From contig NZ_JAINVG010000087.1 of the NCBI RefSeq assembly GCF_020400725.1, forward strand, positions 1 to 32,725: a stretch of DNA of 32,725 bases, in the 5' to 3' direction. This DNA comes from Streptomyces sp. NK15101. Its GTDB lineage: Bacteria; Actinomycetota; Actinomycetes; Streptomycetales; Streptomycetaceae. The position numbers and the translations under genes are program-made. A model generated the notes under the pieces. It was given only the letters and a program-made list of their open reading frames with translations. It was not told the origin of the DNA and ran no database searches. Positions 16,105 to 23,245 of this stretch are shown in pieces. Position 1 is the stretch's first letter, and every line of letters begins with the position of its first letter.

Positions 16105-17232
16105 ATGACGGTGGACGAAGGGGCGCGCACGGAGGCACCGGGGCAGGCAGCGCGGGAACTGGAGCTGAGGCGCGACGAGTTCCGGCTCGCGGTCCAGCTC
16201 GGCCTGGTGAGGACGGTGCCGGCCGGCGAGGGAGGGCGGCGGCGGGTCGAGCGGCGCGAGCTCGACCGCCTCAGGGCCGCCCCGGACTTTCCCGCCGGCC
16301 TGCGCGAGCGGGTGCGCGCGGTCGGTACGAAAGAGGCCGCCGCCCTCCTGGGAATCACCGCCGACCGGTTCACCCGGCTGGCCCGGACGGGACACGTCAG
16401 TCCGGTGCGGTTCTCGCTGAACCGCTACCGGACGGTGGTGTGGACGTATCTGGCGCAGGAGGTCGCCGAGTTCGGTCTCGCCTGTCCGGCCCTCCTCACC
16501 GGGCGGCTGCCGCTGCACCTCCGCGAGCGTCTTGCCGCGCGCGAGGACCAGAGGGCGAGGAACTGGCGGGCGCGGCGGCTCGCCCTGTTGCTCCGAGGCA
16601 CGGCAGACCCCTGGGCGCGGGCCGCCGCCATCGCCTCCCTGCTCGACCCGGTGCAGGTGGCCGAGGTCGTCGACGACCCGTACGAGCGCACGCACCTCGA
16701 CCGGTTGCGCCCGCCTCCGCCGGCCGGGATGCCGGTGCCGCCGGTCGCCCGGGAGATCGCCGAACGCCTGATGCTGGCCGACGACCCGGACGAGATCCTC
16801 TGGCACCGACTGAGCCTCGCCCTGACCCTGGACGAGGCACGCGCGGAGCGGCAGGCCCCGCATCCCGGCGAGACGCGCACGGGCGGATTCGGTGCGCCGC
16901 CGCCGACGCTGCCGACGAGGCCTTCGACGCCACCGACCGCGCCGGCTCGCGGGGTGCCGGTGACGACGGTGCCGACGCCGACGATGCCGCACCCTGCGAC
17001 GGCAGGACCGATGGCGGCTGTTCCCGCCGTTCCTGTTCCCGCGTCCGTTCCCGCCGCCCCTGTTGCCGCGGCGCCCCTTCCCGTAGTGCCCGTTCCCGTG
17101 GGGCGGCCCGCGGTGGTCGACCAGCCGGTGGGGCGTTCGGTGCGCACGAGGTTCCTGGAGCGCTTCCGGCGGGGGAGGACGGCGGGCGCGGCGCGGTCAC
17201 GGCGGCGGAGGCGTCCGGTGGCCTGGCCCTGA
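16105..17232 (+). CDS. DUF6397-like family protein
   Basis: A 375-residue protein. The N-terminal half contains two helix-turn-helix-like elements: ELRRDEFRLAVQLGLVRTV (about 19-37) with RRVERRELDRL, and GTKEAAALLGITADRFTRLARTGHVSPVRFSLNRYRTVVWTYLAQEV (about 75-121), which reads like an excisionase/MerR-type wing. A central helical domain follows to about residue 250. The last 120 residues are Pro/Ala/Val low complexity ending in an Arg-rich tail (RSRRRRRPVAWP). DNA binding is plausible but not shown. ATG 16105 follows GGGGGAGGG at about 8 nt. DnaA-box-like repeats lie upstream and the DNA ligase gene follows 49 bp downstream on the same strand. Confidence 0.8.
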   Translation: MTVDEGARTEAPGQAARELELRRDEFRLAVQLGLVRTVPAGEGGRRRVERRELDRLRAAPDFPAGLRERVRAVGTKEAAALLGITADRFTRLARTGHVSPVRFSLNRYRTVVWTYLAQEVAEFGLACPALLTGRLPLHLRERLAAREDQRARNWRARRLALLLRGTADPWARAAAIASLLDPVQVAEVVDDPYERTHLDRLRPPPPAGMPVPPVAREIAERLMLADDPDEILWHRLSLALTLDEARAERQAPHPGETRTGGFGAPPPTLPTRPSTPPTAPARGVPVTTVPTPTMPHPATAGPMAAVPAVPVPASVPAAPVAAAPLPVVPVPVGRPAVVDQPVGRSVRTRFLERFRRGRTAGAARSRRRRRPVAWP

Positions 17233-17281
17233 CGGGGCGTTCCGACATGCGCTGGGCGCGCGCGGTGGAGAGGATGGGCCC

Positions 17282-18829
17282 ATGCTGCTGGCGCGTGTCG
17301 CGGAAGTGTCCCGGGAGGTCACCGCCGCCTCCGCGCGCTCTCGCAAGATCGCGCTGCTGGCCGAGCTGTTCGCCGAGGCCGGGCCCGACGAGAGCCCGCT
17401 CGTCATCGCGTATCTGTCCGGCCGGCTGCCGCAGGGGCGGATCGGGGTCGGATGGAGCATCCTCAAGGACGTCGTCCCGCCGGCCGTTCCGCCTGCCGAA
17501 GGCCCCGTCCTCACCCTCGGGCGGGTCGACGCGACGATGGCGGAGCTCGCCGCCGTGTCGGGTGCCGGAGCGCGCGCCGAGCGGATCCGGCTCGTTCACG
17601 GCCTGTTCTCCGCCGCCACCCGCGACGAGCAGGAACTCCTGGTGCGGTTGCTGGCGGGAGAGGTGCGGCAGGGGGCGCTCGACGCCATCGCCCTGGAGGG
17701 CGTCGCGCGGGCCGCCGGGGTGCCCGCCCTCGAACTGCGGCGTGCCGTGATGCTCGAAGGCTCGCTGCCGCCGGTCGCCCAGGCCGTGCTGGCCGGGGGA
17801 GCCTCCGCGCTGGACCGGTTCACCCTGCGGGTCGGCAGTCCCGTGCAGCCCATGCTCGCCCACACCGCCGCTTCCGTGACCGAGGCGATCGCCGGTCTGG
17901 GACCGTGCGCGGTCGAGGAGAAGCTCGACGGGATCCGCATCCAGGTGCATCGGCGCGGCGACGACGTCCGGGTGTACACCCGCTCGCTCGACGACATCAC
18001 CGACCGCCTTCCCGAGGTGGTCGCGACGGCCCGCGCGGTCGCCGCCGACGGGTTCATCCTGGACGGTGAGGTGATCGCCCTCGACACCGGGAGCGGCAGG
18101 CCCGTGTCCTTCCAGACGATCTCCGCCCGGGTCGGTTCCCGGATCGACGTGGCCGGTGCGCGTGCCGTGCTTCCCGTCACGGCGGTCTTCTTCGACGTCC
18201 TCGCGATGGAGGGGGAGGAGCTGATCGACCGGCCGGGTCTGGAGCGGCACACCGTCCTCGCCCGTCTGCTGCCGGAGTCGCAGCGGGTCCGCCGCACCGT
18301 CGTCACCGATCCGGCCGATCCCGCGCAGACGGAGGCCGCCGAGCGGTTCTACGCCGACACCCTGGCCCGGGGACACGAGGGCGTGCTCGTCAAGGCGCTG
18401 GAGGCGCCCTATGTGGCCGGTCGCCGGGGGCGCACCTGGCTGAAGGTGAAACCCGTTCACACCGTCGACCTCGTCGTGCTCGCCGCGGAGCGGGGCCACG
18501 GCCGCAGAACCGGGCTGCTCTCCAACCTCCACCTCGGCGCGCGGACCGCCGACGGCGGCTTCGTCATGCTCGGCAAGACCTTCAAGGGACTCACCGACGA
18601 GATGCTGCTCTGGCAGACCGAGCGGCTGAGGGAACTCGCCGTGTCGGACGACGGCTTCACCGTGCGCGTACGGCCCGAGCTCGTCGTGGAGATCGCGTAC
18701 GACGGGCTCCAGGTCTCGACGCGCTACCCGGCGGGCGTCACGCTCCGCTTCGCCCGGGTCGTACGGCACCGGCCCGACAAACGCGCCTCGGAGGCCGACA
18801 CCGTCGAGCGCGTCACCGAAGGCCGCTGA
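17282..18829 (+). CDS. ATP-dependent DNA ligase (LigB/Lig1-like)
   Basis: A 515-residue ATP-dependent DNA ligase. Residues 1-180 form the helical N-terminal DNA-binding domain. The adenylation domain begins near MLAHTAASV, and K214 in EEKLDGIRIQVH is the AMP-accepting lysine (motif I, KxDGxR). Motif III is FFDVLAMEG, motif IV EGVLVKALEAPY and motif V TWLKVKP; the C-terminal OB fold carries LSNLHLGARTADGGFVMLGKTFKGLTDEM. The order matches the mycobacterial LigB-type ligases and lacks the primase and nuclease parts of LigD. It seals nicks in DNA; since Streptomyces has an essential NAD-dependent LigA, this one is likely accessory, for repair. ATG 17282 has GAGAGG nine bases upstream. It may be co-transcribed with the preceding DUF6397 gene. 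Confidence 0.95.
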   Translation: MLLARVAEVSREVTAASARSRKIALLAELFAEAGPDESPLVIAYLSGRLPQGRIGVGWSILKDVVPPAVPPAEGPVLTLGRVDATMAELAAVSGAGARAERIRLVHGLFSAATRDEQELLVRLLAGEVRQGALDAIALEGVARAAGVPALELRRAVMLEGSLPPVAQAVLAGGASALDRFTLRVGSPVQPMLAHTAASVTEAIAGLGPCAVEEKLDGIRIQVHRRGDDVRVYTRSLDDITDRLPEVVATARAVAADGFILDGEVIALDTGSGRPVSFQTISARVGSRIDVAGARAVLPVTAVFFDVLAMEGEELIDRPGLERHTVLARLLPESQRVRRTVVTDPADPAQTEAAERFYADTLARGHEGVLVKALEAPYVAGRRGRTWLKVKPVHTVDLVVLAAERGHGRRTGLLSNLHLGARTADGGFVMLGKTFKGLTDEMLLWQTERLRELAVSDDGFTVRVRPELVVEIAYDGLQVSTRYPAGVTLRFARVVRHRPDKRASEADTVERVTEGR

Positions 18830-18880
18830 CCGAGGACGACGGCCCTCGCGGGGCGGCCGCCCGAGAGGGATGCTGGAGAC

Positions 18881-18925
18881 GTGGCACGACGAGTGCCCGG
18901 CACGAGGAGGGCGTGGCACCACGAG
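18881..18925. repeat. GGCAC-motif direct and inverted repeats before the small gene at 18947
   Basis: GTGGCACGACGAG (18881-18893) recurs with one mismatch at 18913-18925, offset 32 bp. The first copy also forms an inverted repeat, GGCAC (18883-18887) with GTGCC (18893-18897). A 32-bp offset is not a codon multiple, which argues that this stretch is non-coding upstream DNA, possibly an operator, rather than an N-terminal extension of the next gene. Confidence 0.4.
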
Positions 18926-18946
18926 AGGCCGGCGGGCCGCGAGGAG

Positions 18947-19324
18947 ATGAGCGACGTGTACGACTTGCACATCGACACCGACGTCACCGTGCAGCTCAAC
19001 GACTGCTGCAAGGAGGACGCTCAGGCCGTGTTCGACGTCCTCGACCGGGTCTACCAGATGGAGGACATGTCGACTCCGAATTCCCAGGCGGACACGGGAC
19101 CGGCTCCCACCGTCTGGACCGCCACGTTCGACACGGCCGGCGGACGGCACGAGGAGGTGGGCCCCGTCCACCTGACCGCCCCGGTCGGAGTCACCCTCAC
19201 CGGCGGGTACCGGGCCGTCGACGAGGTCGAGAAGGTGCTCGCCACCGGCTTCGACATCCAGTCCCTGCAGTCCGTCTCCGGCGACCAGGAGACCGAGGCC
19301 CGGCTGTTGCTCGCGTCCCGCTGA
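18947..19324 (+). CDS. Small conserved hypothetical protein
   Basis: A 125-residue acidic protein I do not recognise. It opens MSDVYDLHIDTDVTVQLNDCCKEDAQAVFDVLDRVY, a predicted strand-helix pattern with an adjacent Cys pair. It continues with VWTATFDTAGGRHEEVGPVHLTAPVGVTLTGG, which is strand-rich, and ends in two helices (AVDEVEKVLATGF, DQETEARLLLASR). No signal peptide or membrane helix is seen. The ATG at 18947 has GAGGAG almost abutting it, so the start is uncertain; in-frame GTG 18881 would add 22 residues but runs through repeated DNA. It follows the ligase gene by 117 bp on the same strand and ends before a strong hairpin. Confidence 0.65.
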   Translation: MSDVYDLHIDTDVTVQLNDCCKEDAQAVFDVLDRVYQMEDMSTPNSQADTGPAPTVWTATFDTAGGRHEEVGPVHLTAPVGVTLTGGYRAVDEVEKVLATGFDIQSLQSVSGDQETEARLLLASR

Positions 19325-19340
19325 GCGGGACGCAGAGGCG

Positions 19341-19372
19341 CTCCGGGCGGCACGGACGGGCGCCGCCCGGGG
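19341..19372 (+). terminator. GC-rich terminator-like hairpin
   Basis: CCGGGCGGC (19343-19351) and GCCGCCCGG (19362-19370) form a perfect 9-bp stem, extendable by two pairs, around a 10-nt loop. It begins 17 bp after the stop of the small gene at 18947-19324. Only a weak T-run (GGTTCTCGT) follows, which is common for Streptomyces hairpin terminators. Confidence 0.6.
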
Positions 19373-19432
19373 TTCTCGTGTGCCCGTGAAAGGCCGGCGG
19401 ACCCCGCCGACATCCCCGGTATGCACCGTGTG

Positions 19433-19438
19433 TATAGT
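19433..19438 (+). promoter_or_regulatory. -10 element upstream of the deacetylase gene
   Basis: TATAGT stands in an AT-richer patch (GTGTGTATAGTGCC) 77 bp before the deacetylase ATG and just after a terminator-like hairpin, so it is well placed to start a new transcript. The -35 region 17-19 bp upstream (around GACATC) is a poor match. Confidence 0.45.
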
Positions 19439-19514
19439 GCCTTCCGGTCGTGATCACCGTCCTGACCAGCGGTGACGGCCGTACCGAAGACACCACGGGG
19501 AAAGCGGGTCCACC

Positions 19515-20300
19515 ATGTTCCGATCCAGGCCTGTCCGCAGCAGGGCGGTGAGCACCGCCCTGCTCGCCGCGGCGTCGCTGATGCTGACGCTCGGCGGCTG
19601 CGGAGTCGACCCGGTCACCCCGCAGGACGCCCGGCGGGAGGGCGGAACGGACGACAAGGCGGGTGACGCGGCCCGTCGAGTCGACTGCGCCGAGGCCAAG
19701 TGCATAGCCCTGACCTTCGACGCGGGACCGGGCAAGGACACCCCCCGCCTCCTCGACGTCCTCAAGGAGAAGCAGGTGCCCGCCACCTTCTTCCTCCTCG
19801 GCAGCAGGCACGTCGACCGCTATCCCGACGTGGTCAGGCGCATCGCCGCCGAGGGCCACGAGGTCGCCAACCACACCTGGTCGCACCGGATCCTGACCGA
19901 CCTCGACGAGTCCGAGGTCCGCGAGGAGCTCTCCCGCACCCAGGACGCCATAGAGAAGATCACCGGCCGGAAGCCCACGCTCATGCGCCCGCCCCAGGGC
20001 CGTACCGACGGCGCCGTGTCCGACGTCAGCCGGGAGCTCGGCCTCGCCCAGGTCCTGTGGAGCGTCACGGCCAAGGACTACTCCACCACCGACTCGGCAC
20101 TCATACGGCAGCGCGTGCTCGAGAACGCGCACCGCGACGGGATCATCCTGCTCCACGACATCTACGACGGGACGGTGCCGGCCGTGCCCTCGATCATCGA
20201 CGAGCTGAAGCGGCGAGGCTTCACGTTCGTGACGGTGCCGGAACTCCTCGCGCCCGGGAAGGCCGAGCCCGGCACCGTCTATCGTCCCGAGAGGGACTGA
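19515..20300 (+). CDS. Polysaccharide deacetylase (NodB homology) lipoprotein
   Basis: A 261-residue exported NodB-fold carbohydrate esterase 4 protein. The signal sequence (basic start, hydrophobic AVSTALLAAASLMLTL) ends in a lipobox LGGC with C29 as the lipidated residue. Motif 1 is TFDAGPG at 67-73, where the usual second Asp, a metal ligand, is Ala70. Motif 2, HTWSH, keeps both metal-binding His residues (H121, H125). Motif 3 is RPPQGR (159-164) and motif 5 IILLHD with catalytic-type H215. Known family members remove N-acetyl groups from peptidoglycan or chitin-like sugars. It probably acts on the cell wall at the membrane outer face, with altered metal coordination or reduced activity. 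ATG 19515 follows GGGGAAAG at about 9 nt. Confidence 0.88.
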   Translation: MFRSRPVRSRAVSTALLAAASLMLTLGGCGVDPVTPQDARREGGTDDKAGDAARRVDCAEAKCIALTFDAGPGKDTPRLLDVLKEKQVPATFFLLGSRHVDRYPDVVRRIAAEGHEVANHTWSHRILTDLDESEVREELSRTQDAIEKITGRKPTLMRPPQGRTDGAVSDVSRELGLAQVLWSVTAKDYSTTDSALIRQRVLENAHRDGIILLHDIYDGTVPAVPSIIDELKRRGFTFVTVPELLAPGKAEPGTVYRPERD

Positions 20301-20353
20301 CGGACCCGGTGAAAACGGGTGAGGTGACTCACATCGCCCACCTGGGATGCCCC

Positions 20354-20379
20354 GGAACATTCGGGAAAGGTTTACCGTT
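20354..20379 (+). promoter_or_regulatory. ECF-sigma (SigR-like) promoter candidate
   Basis: GGAAC (20354-20358) and GTT (20377-20379) are separated by exactly 18 bp, close to the GGAAT-N18-GTT pattern of the Streptomyces oxidative-stress sigma factor SigR and relatives. It lies 54 bp after the deacetylase stop and points toward a terminator at 20463, with no convincing gene in between. Confidence 0.45.
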
Positions 20380-20386
20380 CATATGT

Positions 20387-20500
20387 ACGTGACCGCGAAG
20401 GGGTCCGGTCCCCAAGGTCCCCCCCCGAGAGGTGACCGCTCTTCGCTCCGTCACGGCAATCGGCCCCGGTTGGAATCCCCCGTCCAACCGGGGCTTTGTC
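20387..20500 (+). ncRNA. Candidate stand-alone small RNA
   Basis: A transcript from about 8 nt after the ECF-like promoter to the terminator would be about 115 nt long. Internal pairing is visible: GGGG/CCCC around TCCGGT near 20400-20415, GTGAC/GTCAC flanking CGCTCTTCGCTCC near 20432-20456, and the 11-bp terminator stem. An in-frame GTG at 20432 exists, but its reading frame runs antisense through hmp and lacks a ribosome site, so I do not call it coding. Alternatively this is only the 3' untranslated region of the deacetylase gene. Confidence 0.4.
20463..20500 (+). terminator. Strong intrinsic terminator
   Basis: GCCCCGGTTGG (20463-20473) pairs perfectly with CCAACCGGGGC (20484-20494) around a 10-nt loop and is followed by TTTGTCGTT. 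It is the clearest rho-independent terminator in the window and points rightward, toward the convergent hmp gene. Confidence 0.8.
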
Positions 20501-20533
20501 GTTCCCCTCCCCCTCTTCCCCCCCGGGGGTGGG

Positions 20534-21721
20534 TCAGTCCTCGGTGCCGAGCCACAGGTCGGGGCCGAACACCTCGTAGTGGATGTCCGCCGCTGCGATG
20601 CCCCGGCCGAGGAGGTCGCCGCGCACGGCGCGCAGGAAGGGCAGCGGCCCGCACAGGTACGCGGTGGTGCCCGCCGGGAGGTCGAGGAGCGTGACGTCCG
20701 CCCGGCCCGGCCGGGCGCCGGACTCGCCCGGCTCCTCGTACCAGAGGTGCAGCGTCCCCTGCGGCAGCGCGTCCACGAGGCGCCGCAGCTCGTCGGCGTG
20801 CGCGTGGGAGGCGGGGGTGCGGTCGGCGTGCACCACGACGACCGGGCGGTTCGACCCGGTGGCGACGAGGTGGTCGAGCATCGCCAGCATCGGGGTGCCG
20901 CCGATTCCGGCGGAGGCGAGCAGCAGGGGACTCTCGCCCTCGGGCAGGACCAGGTCGCCGAAGGGGGCCGAGACCTCCAGGGTGTCGCCCGCGGCGGCGT
21001 GGGCGTGCAGCCAGGAGGAGACCTCGCCCGCCGGGTCGCCGTCGACCCGCTTCACCGTGATCCGCCACTGCGGGCGTCCGGGGGCGGCGGACAGGCTGTA
21101 CTGGCGGATCTGCCGGGCGCCGTCGGGCAGGGTGACCTGGACGCTCACGTACTGGCCCGGCCGGAACGGTGCCGTGGGGGTCCCGTCGGTGTGCCGCAGG
21201 ACGAAGGACACCGTGTCGGCCGTCTCCTCCCGCCGCTCGGCGATCTCCATGGACCGCCAGACCTGGCCCTCGGCGACACCGGCCTCCTGGTAGAGGCGGG
21301 CCTCCACGGCGATGAGCGCGTTCGCCATCAGCCAGTACACCTCGTCCCAGGCCTGTGCGACCTCGGCGGTCACCGCTTCGCCGAGGACCTCCACGATCGC
21401 GGCGAAGAGGTGCTCGTGCACGATCTTGTACTGCTCGGAGGTGACGCCGAGGGAGGCGTGCTTGTGCGCGATCCGGGACAGCATGGCGTCGGGGCGGCTG
21501 TCCGGGTTCTCCAGCAGGGCGACGGCGAAGGCGGCTATGGAGCCGGCGAGTGCCTTCCGCTGGTCGCCGTTGGCCTGGTTGCCCCTGTTGAACAGGTCGC
21601 GCAGCAGCTCGGGGTGGGCGGCGAAGAGGCGCCCGTAGAAGCGCTCGGTGATCTCGTCGAGCGCGCCTCCGACGGCGGGCAGGGTGGCGCGGACGACCGG
21701 AACGGCCTGCTCGGACAGCAT
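20534..21721 (-). CDS. hmp: Flavohaemoglobin (nitric oxide dioxygenase)
   Basis: A 395-residue flavohaemoprotein. The N-terminal globin domain (about 1-140) shows B10 Tyr29 in ERFYGRLF, E7 Gln54 in NGDQRKAL and proximal His88 in IAHKHASLG. The FAD-binding domain has RQYSLS (about 205-210) and the NAD(P)H domain GIGGTPM and YLCGPLPFL, ending in HYEVFGPDLW. It oxidises NO to nitrate using O2 and NADH, protecting the cell from nitrosative stress. ATG 21721 has GGAAG five bases upstream; a TTG four codons earlier overlaps that site and is rejected. A clear NsrR operator sits immediately upstream and nsrR is the next gene upstream on the same strand. Confidence 0.97.
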   Translation of the reverse strand: MLSEQAVPVVRATLPAVGGALDEITERFYGRLFAAHPELLRDLFNRGNQANGDQRKALAGSIAAFAVALLENPDSRPDAMLSRIAHKHASLGVTSEQYKIVHEHLFAAIVEVLGEAVTAEVAQAWDEVYWLMANALIAVEARLYQEAGVAEGQVWRSMEIAERREETADTVSFVLRHTDGTPTAPFRPGQYVSVQVTLPDGARQIRQYSLSAAPGRPQWRITVKRVDGDPAGEVSSWLHAHAAAGDTLEVSAPFGDLVLPEGESPLLLASAGIGGTPMLAMLDHLVATGSNRPVVVVHADRTPASHAHADELRRLVDALPQGTLHLWYEEPGESGARPGRADVTLLDLPAGTTAYLCGPLPFLRAVRGDLLGRGIAAADIHYEVFGPDLWLGTED

Positions 21722-21731
21722 GGGAACTTCC

Positions 21732-21756
21732 AATCTGGTAGATGATCTACGTATTA
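21732..21756 (-). promoter_or_regulatory. NsrR operator in the hmp promoter
   Basis: A 25-bp AT-rich site centred on the near-perfect palindrome GTAGAT-G-ATCTAC (21738-21750). Read on the minus strand it begins AATACGTAGATCATCTACCA, which resembles the NsrR sites described upstream of hmpA genes in Streptomyces coelicolor. It lies 10 bp upstream of the hmp start, a position from which bound NsrR would block transcription until NO destroys its iron-sulfur cluster. Confidence 0.75.
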
Positions 21757-21791
21757 AAAGGTGTGCGGATGCCCCGAGGGGGCGGACGCCG

Positions 21792-22241
21792 TCAGGGTGA
21801 TCGCACGGGGCGAGGGCCGAGGGTCAGCAGCAGCGGACCGGTCGGCGAGTCCACCAGCTCCGCCACGGTCAGCGGATCCAGCGCACGGTAGAAGGCCTCC
21901 TGCGCCTCGCGCAGCGCTCCGCGCAGCCGGCACGCGGTGCGCAGCGGACACGGCGGATCGCCCTCGCAGGCGACGACCTCCTCCTCGCCCTCCAGGGTCC
22001 GGGTCAGCCAGCCCACCGAAGAGCGCCGTCCCCGTTCCGTCAGGGTCAGGCCGCCGCCACGGCCGCGCCGCGCCTCGACCACGCCGAGGTGCTGGAGCCG
22101 GGTGACCACCTTCGCCATGTGGGCGTAGGGGACGTCCATCGACTCCGCCACCTCGCGGGTGGTGACGGACTCCTCGGGTGCGGTGACCGCCAGGCGCATC
22201 ACGGCACGGAGCGCCAGGTCGGTGAACTTCGTCAGCCTCAC
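21792..22241 (-). CDS. nsrR: NO-sensing [4Fe-4S] Rrf2-family repressor NsrR
   Basis: A 149-residue Rrf2 regulator. The winged helix-turn-helix covers about 1-75 (SVTTREVAESMDVPYAHMAKVVTRLQHLGVVEARRGRGGGLTL). Cluster ligands are C92, C98 and C104 in C-x5-C-x5-C spacing, and Asp8 in MRLTKFTD matches the unusual fourth ligand known from the S. coelicolor protein. It represses hmp and itself and is inactivated by NO. The start is GTG 22241. Only a weak AGG precedes it, and the likely -10 (TGATAC, 22256-22251) is so close that the mRNA would have almost no leader. Operators lie before both hmp and nsrR. Confidence 0.95.
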   Translation of the reverse strand: MRLTKFTDLALRAVMRLAVTAPEESVTTREVAESMDVPYAHMAKVVTRLQHLGVVEARRGRGGGLTLTERGRRSSVGWLTRTLEGEEEVVACEGDPPCPLRTACRLRGALREAQEAFYRALDPLTVAELVDSPTGPLLLTLGPRPVRSP

Positions 22242-22250
22242 GGCCTGACC

Positions 22251-22280
22251 GTATCAAAGGCGCATCTCGCATACGTATTA
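22251..22280 (-). promoter_or_regulatory. nsrR promoter with its own NsrR operator
   Basis: On the minus strand, AATACGTATGCGAGATGCGC followed by CTTT (22280-22256) resembles the hmp operator and has the same AATACGTA beginning. TGATAC (22256-22251) is a likely -10. The expected start of transcription falls 0-3 nt before the GTG at 22241, implying leaderless mRNA. The operator overlaps the TAA stop (22280-22278) of the upstream membrane-protein gene, so the whole promoter fits in a 36-bp gap. Confidence 0.65.
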
Positions 22281-23191
22281 GGGGGGTGGCTCTCGCCGCC
22301 GTCGTCGCCGCCACAGCCACCACCCGCCCGTGACCAGGCAGCTCGTCGTCAGGACGATCCCGGCCACCGGCCACCGGCCATCCGCGATCCGGATGTCGGT
22401 GACGACGATCAGGAACAGGGTGACCGCCGGGAGCAGCATCGATCCCAGCGCACGCAGCCCGGCCGCGGCCATGGTGGAGTCGACCCGGATGCCACGCGGG
22501 GAGCGCAGCTCGCGCGAGCCGACGTAGAAGACGGTGGCGCGGTCGGCCAACCGGGTGGTGGCACGGTCGTACGAGTAGGCCATGTACGGCAGCCAGACGA
22601 GCGGGGCCACCAGGCCCACCAGGAACACGCAGCCGACGAGCGCCCACTGGCCGATCCGGGTCCACAGCCCGACCTTCTCGTCGGAGGGCGTGAGCAGTCC
22701 GAGCAGCCAGGCCATGCGCACCACCAGGTCGCGGAACGCCGCCACCCGTCCCCGACGCCTCCCCGGCCGAGGTCTGTCGGGGGCGGTGTCGAGGGCGGCC
22801 CGGGCCGCCGCGGTGTCCGCGTACACCCCTTGCAGGACGAGCAGTTCGGCCGCGCGCTCCAGGTCCGTGGTGTCGCGCCCCTCGGTGGCGGCGAGTTCGA
22901 GCACGATGCGCACCTGGGACAGGAGGGCTCCGCAGAACGCCACGGGGATGAGGAGCATGAAGGGGCCACCGACGAAGGAGCCCTCCGCCGTGACCCTCCG
23001 GCGTCCGCGTGCGATGACGAGGGTTCGCAGGGCCGCCGCGTCGGCGTCGGGATGGGCGGCACGGAGGCGTTCGACCGACGGCCCCGCCCCGGGGCCGAGA
23101 TGACGCAGGGCGAAGAGGGCGAGTGCTTCCGGAAGCCTCCCGGGCTCCGCCGTGACTTCCCGCAGCAGGGAACCCTGGAGCCCGTCGCCAC
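22278..23191 (-). CDS. Membrane protein with an apparent one-base frameshift near its start
   Basis: I do not recognise the family. Coding character is clear from about 23180 down to the TAA at 22280: a soluble helical N-part (SLLREVTAEPGRLPEALALF, then SVERLRAAHPDADAAALRTL), a first hydrophobic segment (FMLLIPVAFCGALLS), a cytoplasmic helical part, and hydrophobic segments WALVGCVFLVGLVAPLVWLPYM, LLPAVTLFLIVV and GIVLTTSCLVTGGWWLW before an Arg-rich end. In that frame the only start codon is ATG 22958, which would cut off about 75 well-conserved-looking residues. GTG 23191 has a perfect GGAGG at 5 nt but is in another frame; adding one G to the GGG run at 23181-23183 joins the two and gives MATGLQGSLLREV. 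It is either a recent frameshift or a homopolymer error. Confidence 0.7.
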
Positions 23192-23245
23192 GCCCGCCTC
23201 CGTCGGCCCCGGCGTGCCGCCGTCCCGCTCGCCGCTTGTGGAGTC

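Noticed and set aside
20432..21745. Plus-strand open frame starting inside the candidate small RNA and running through hmp
   Set aside because: It is antisense to the flavohaemoglobin along most of its length, has no ribosome site, and its product is repetitive Gly/Val/Arg sequence.
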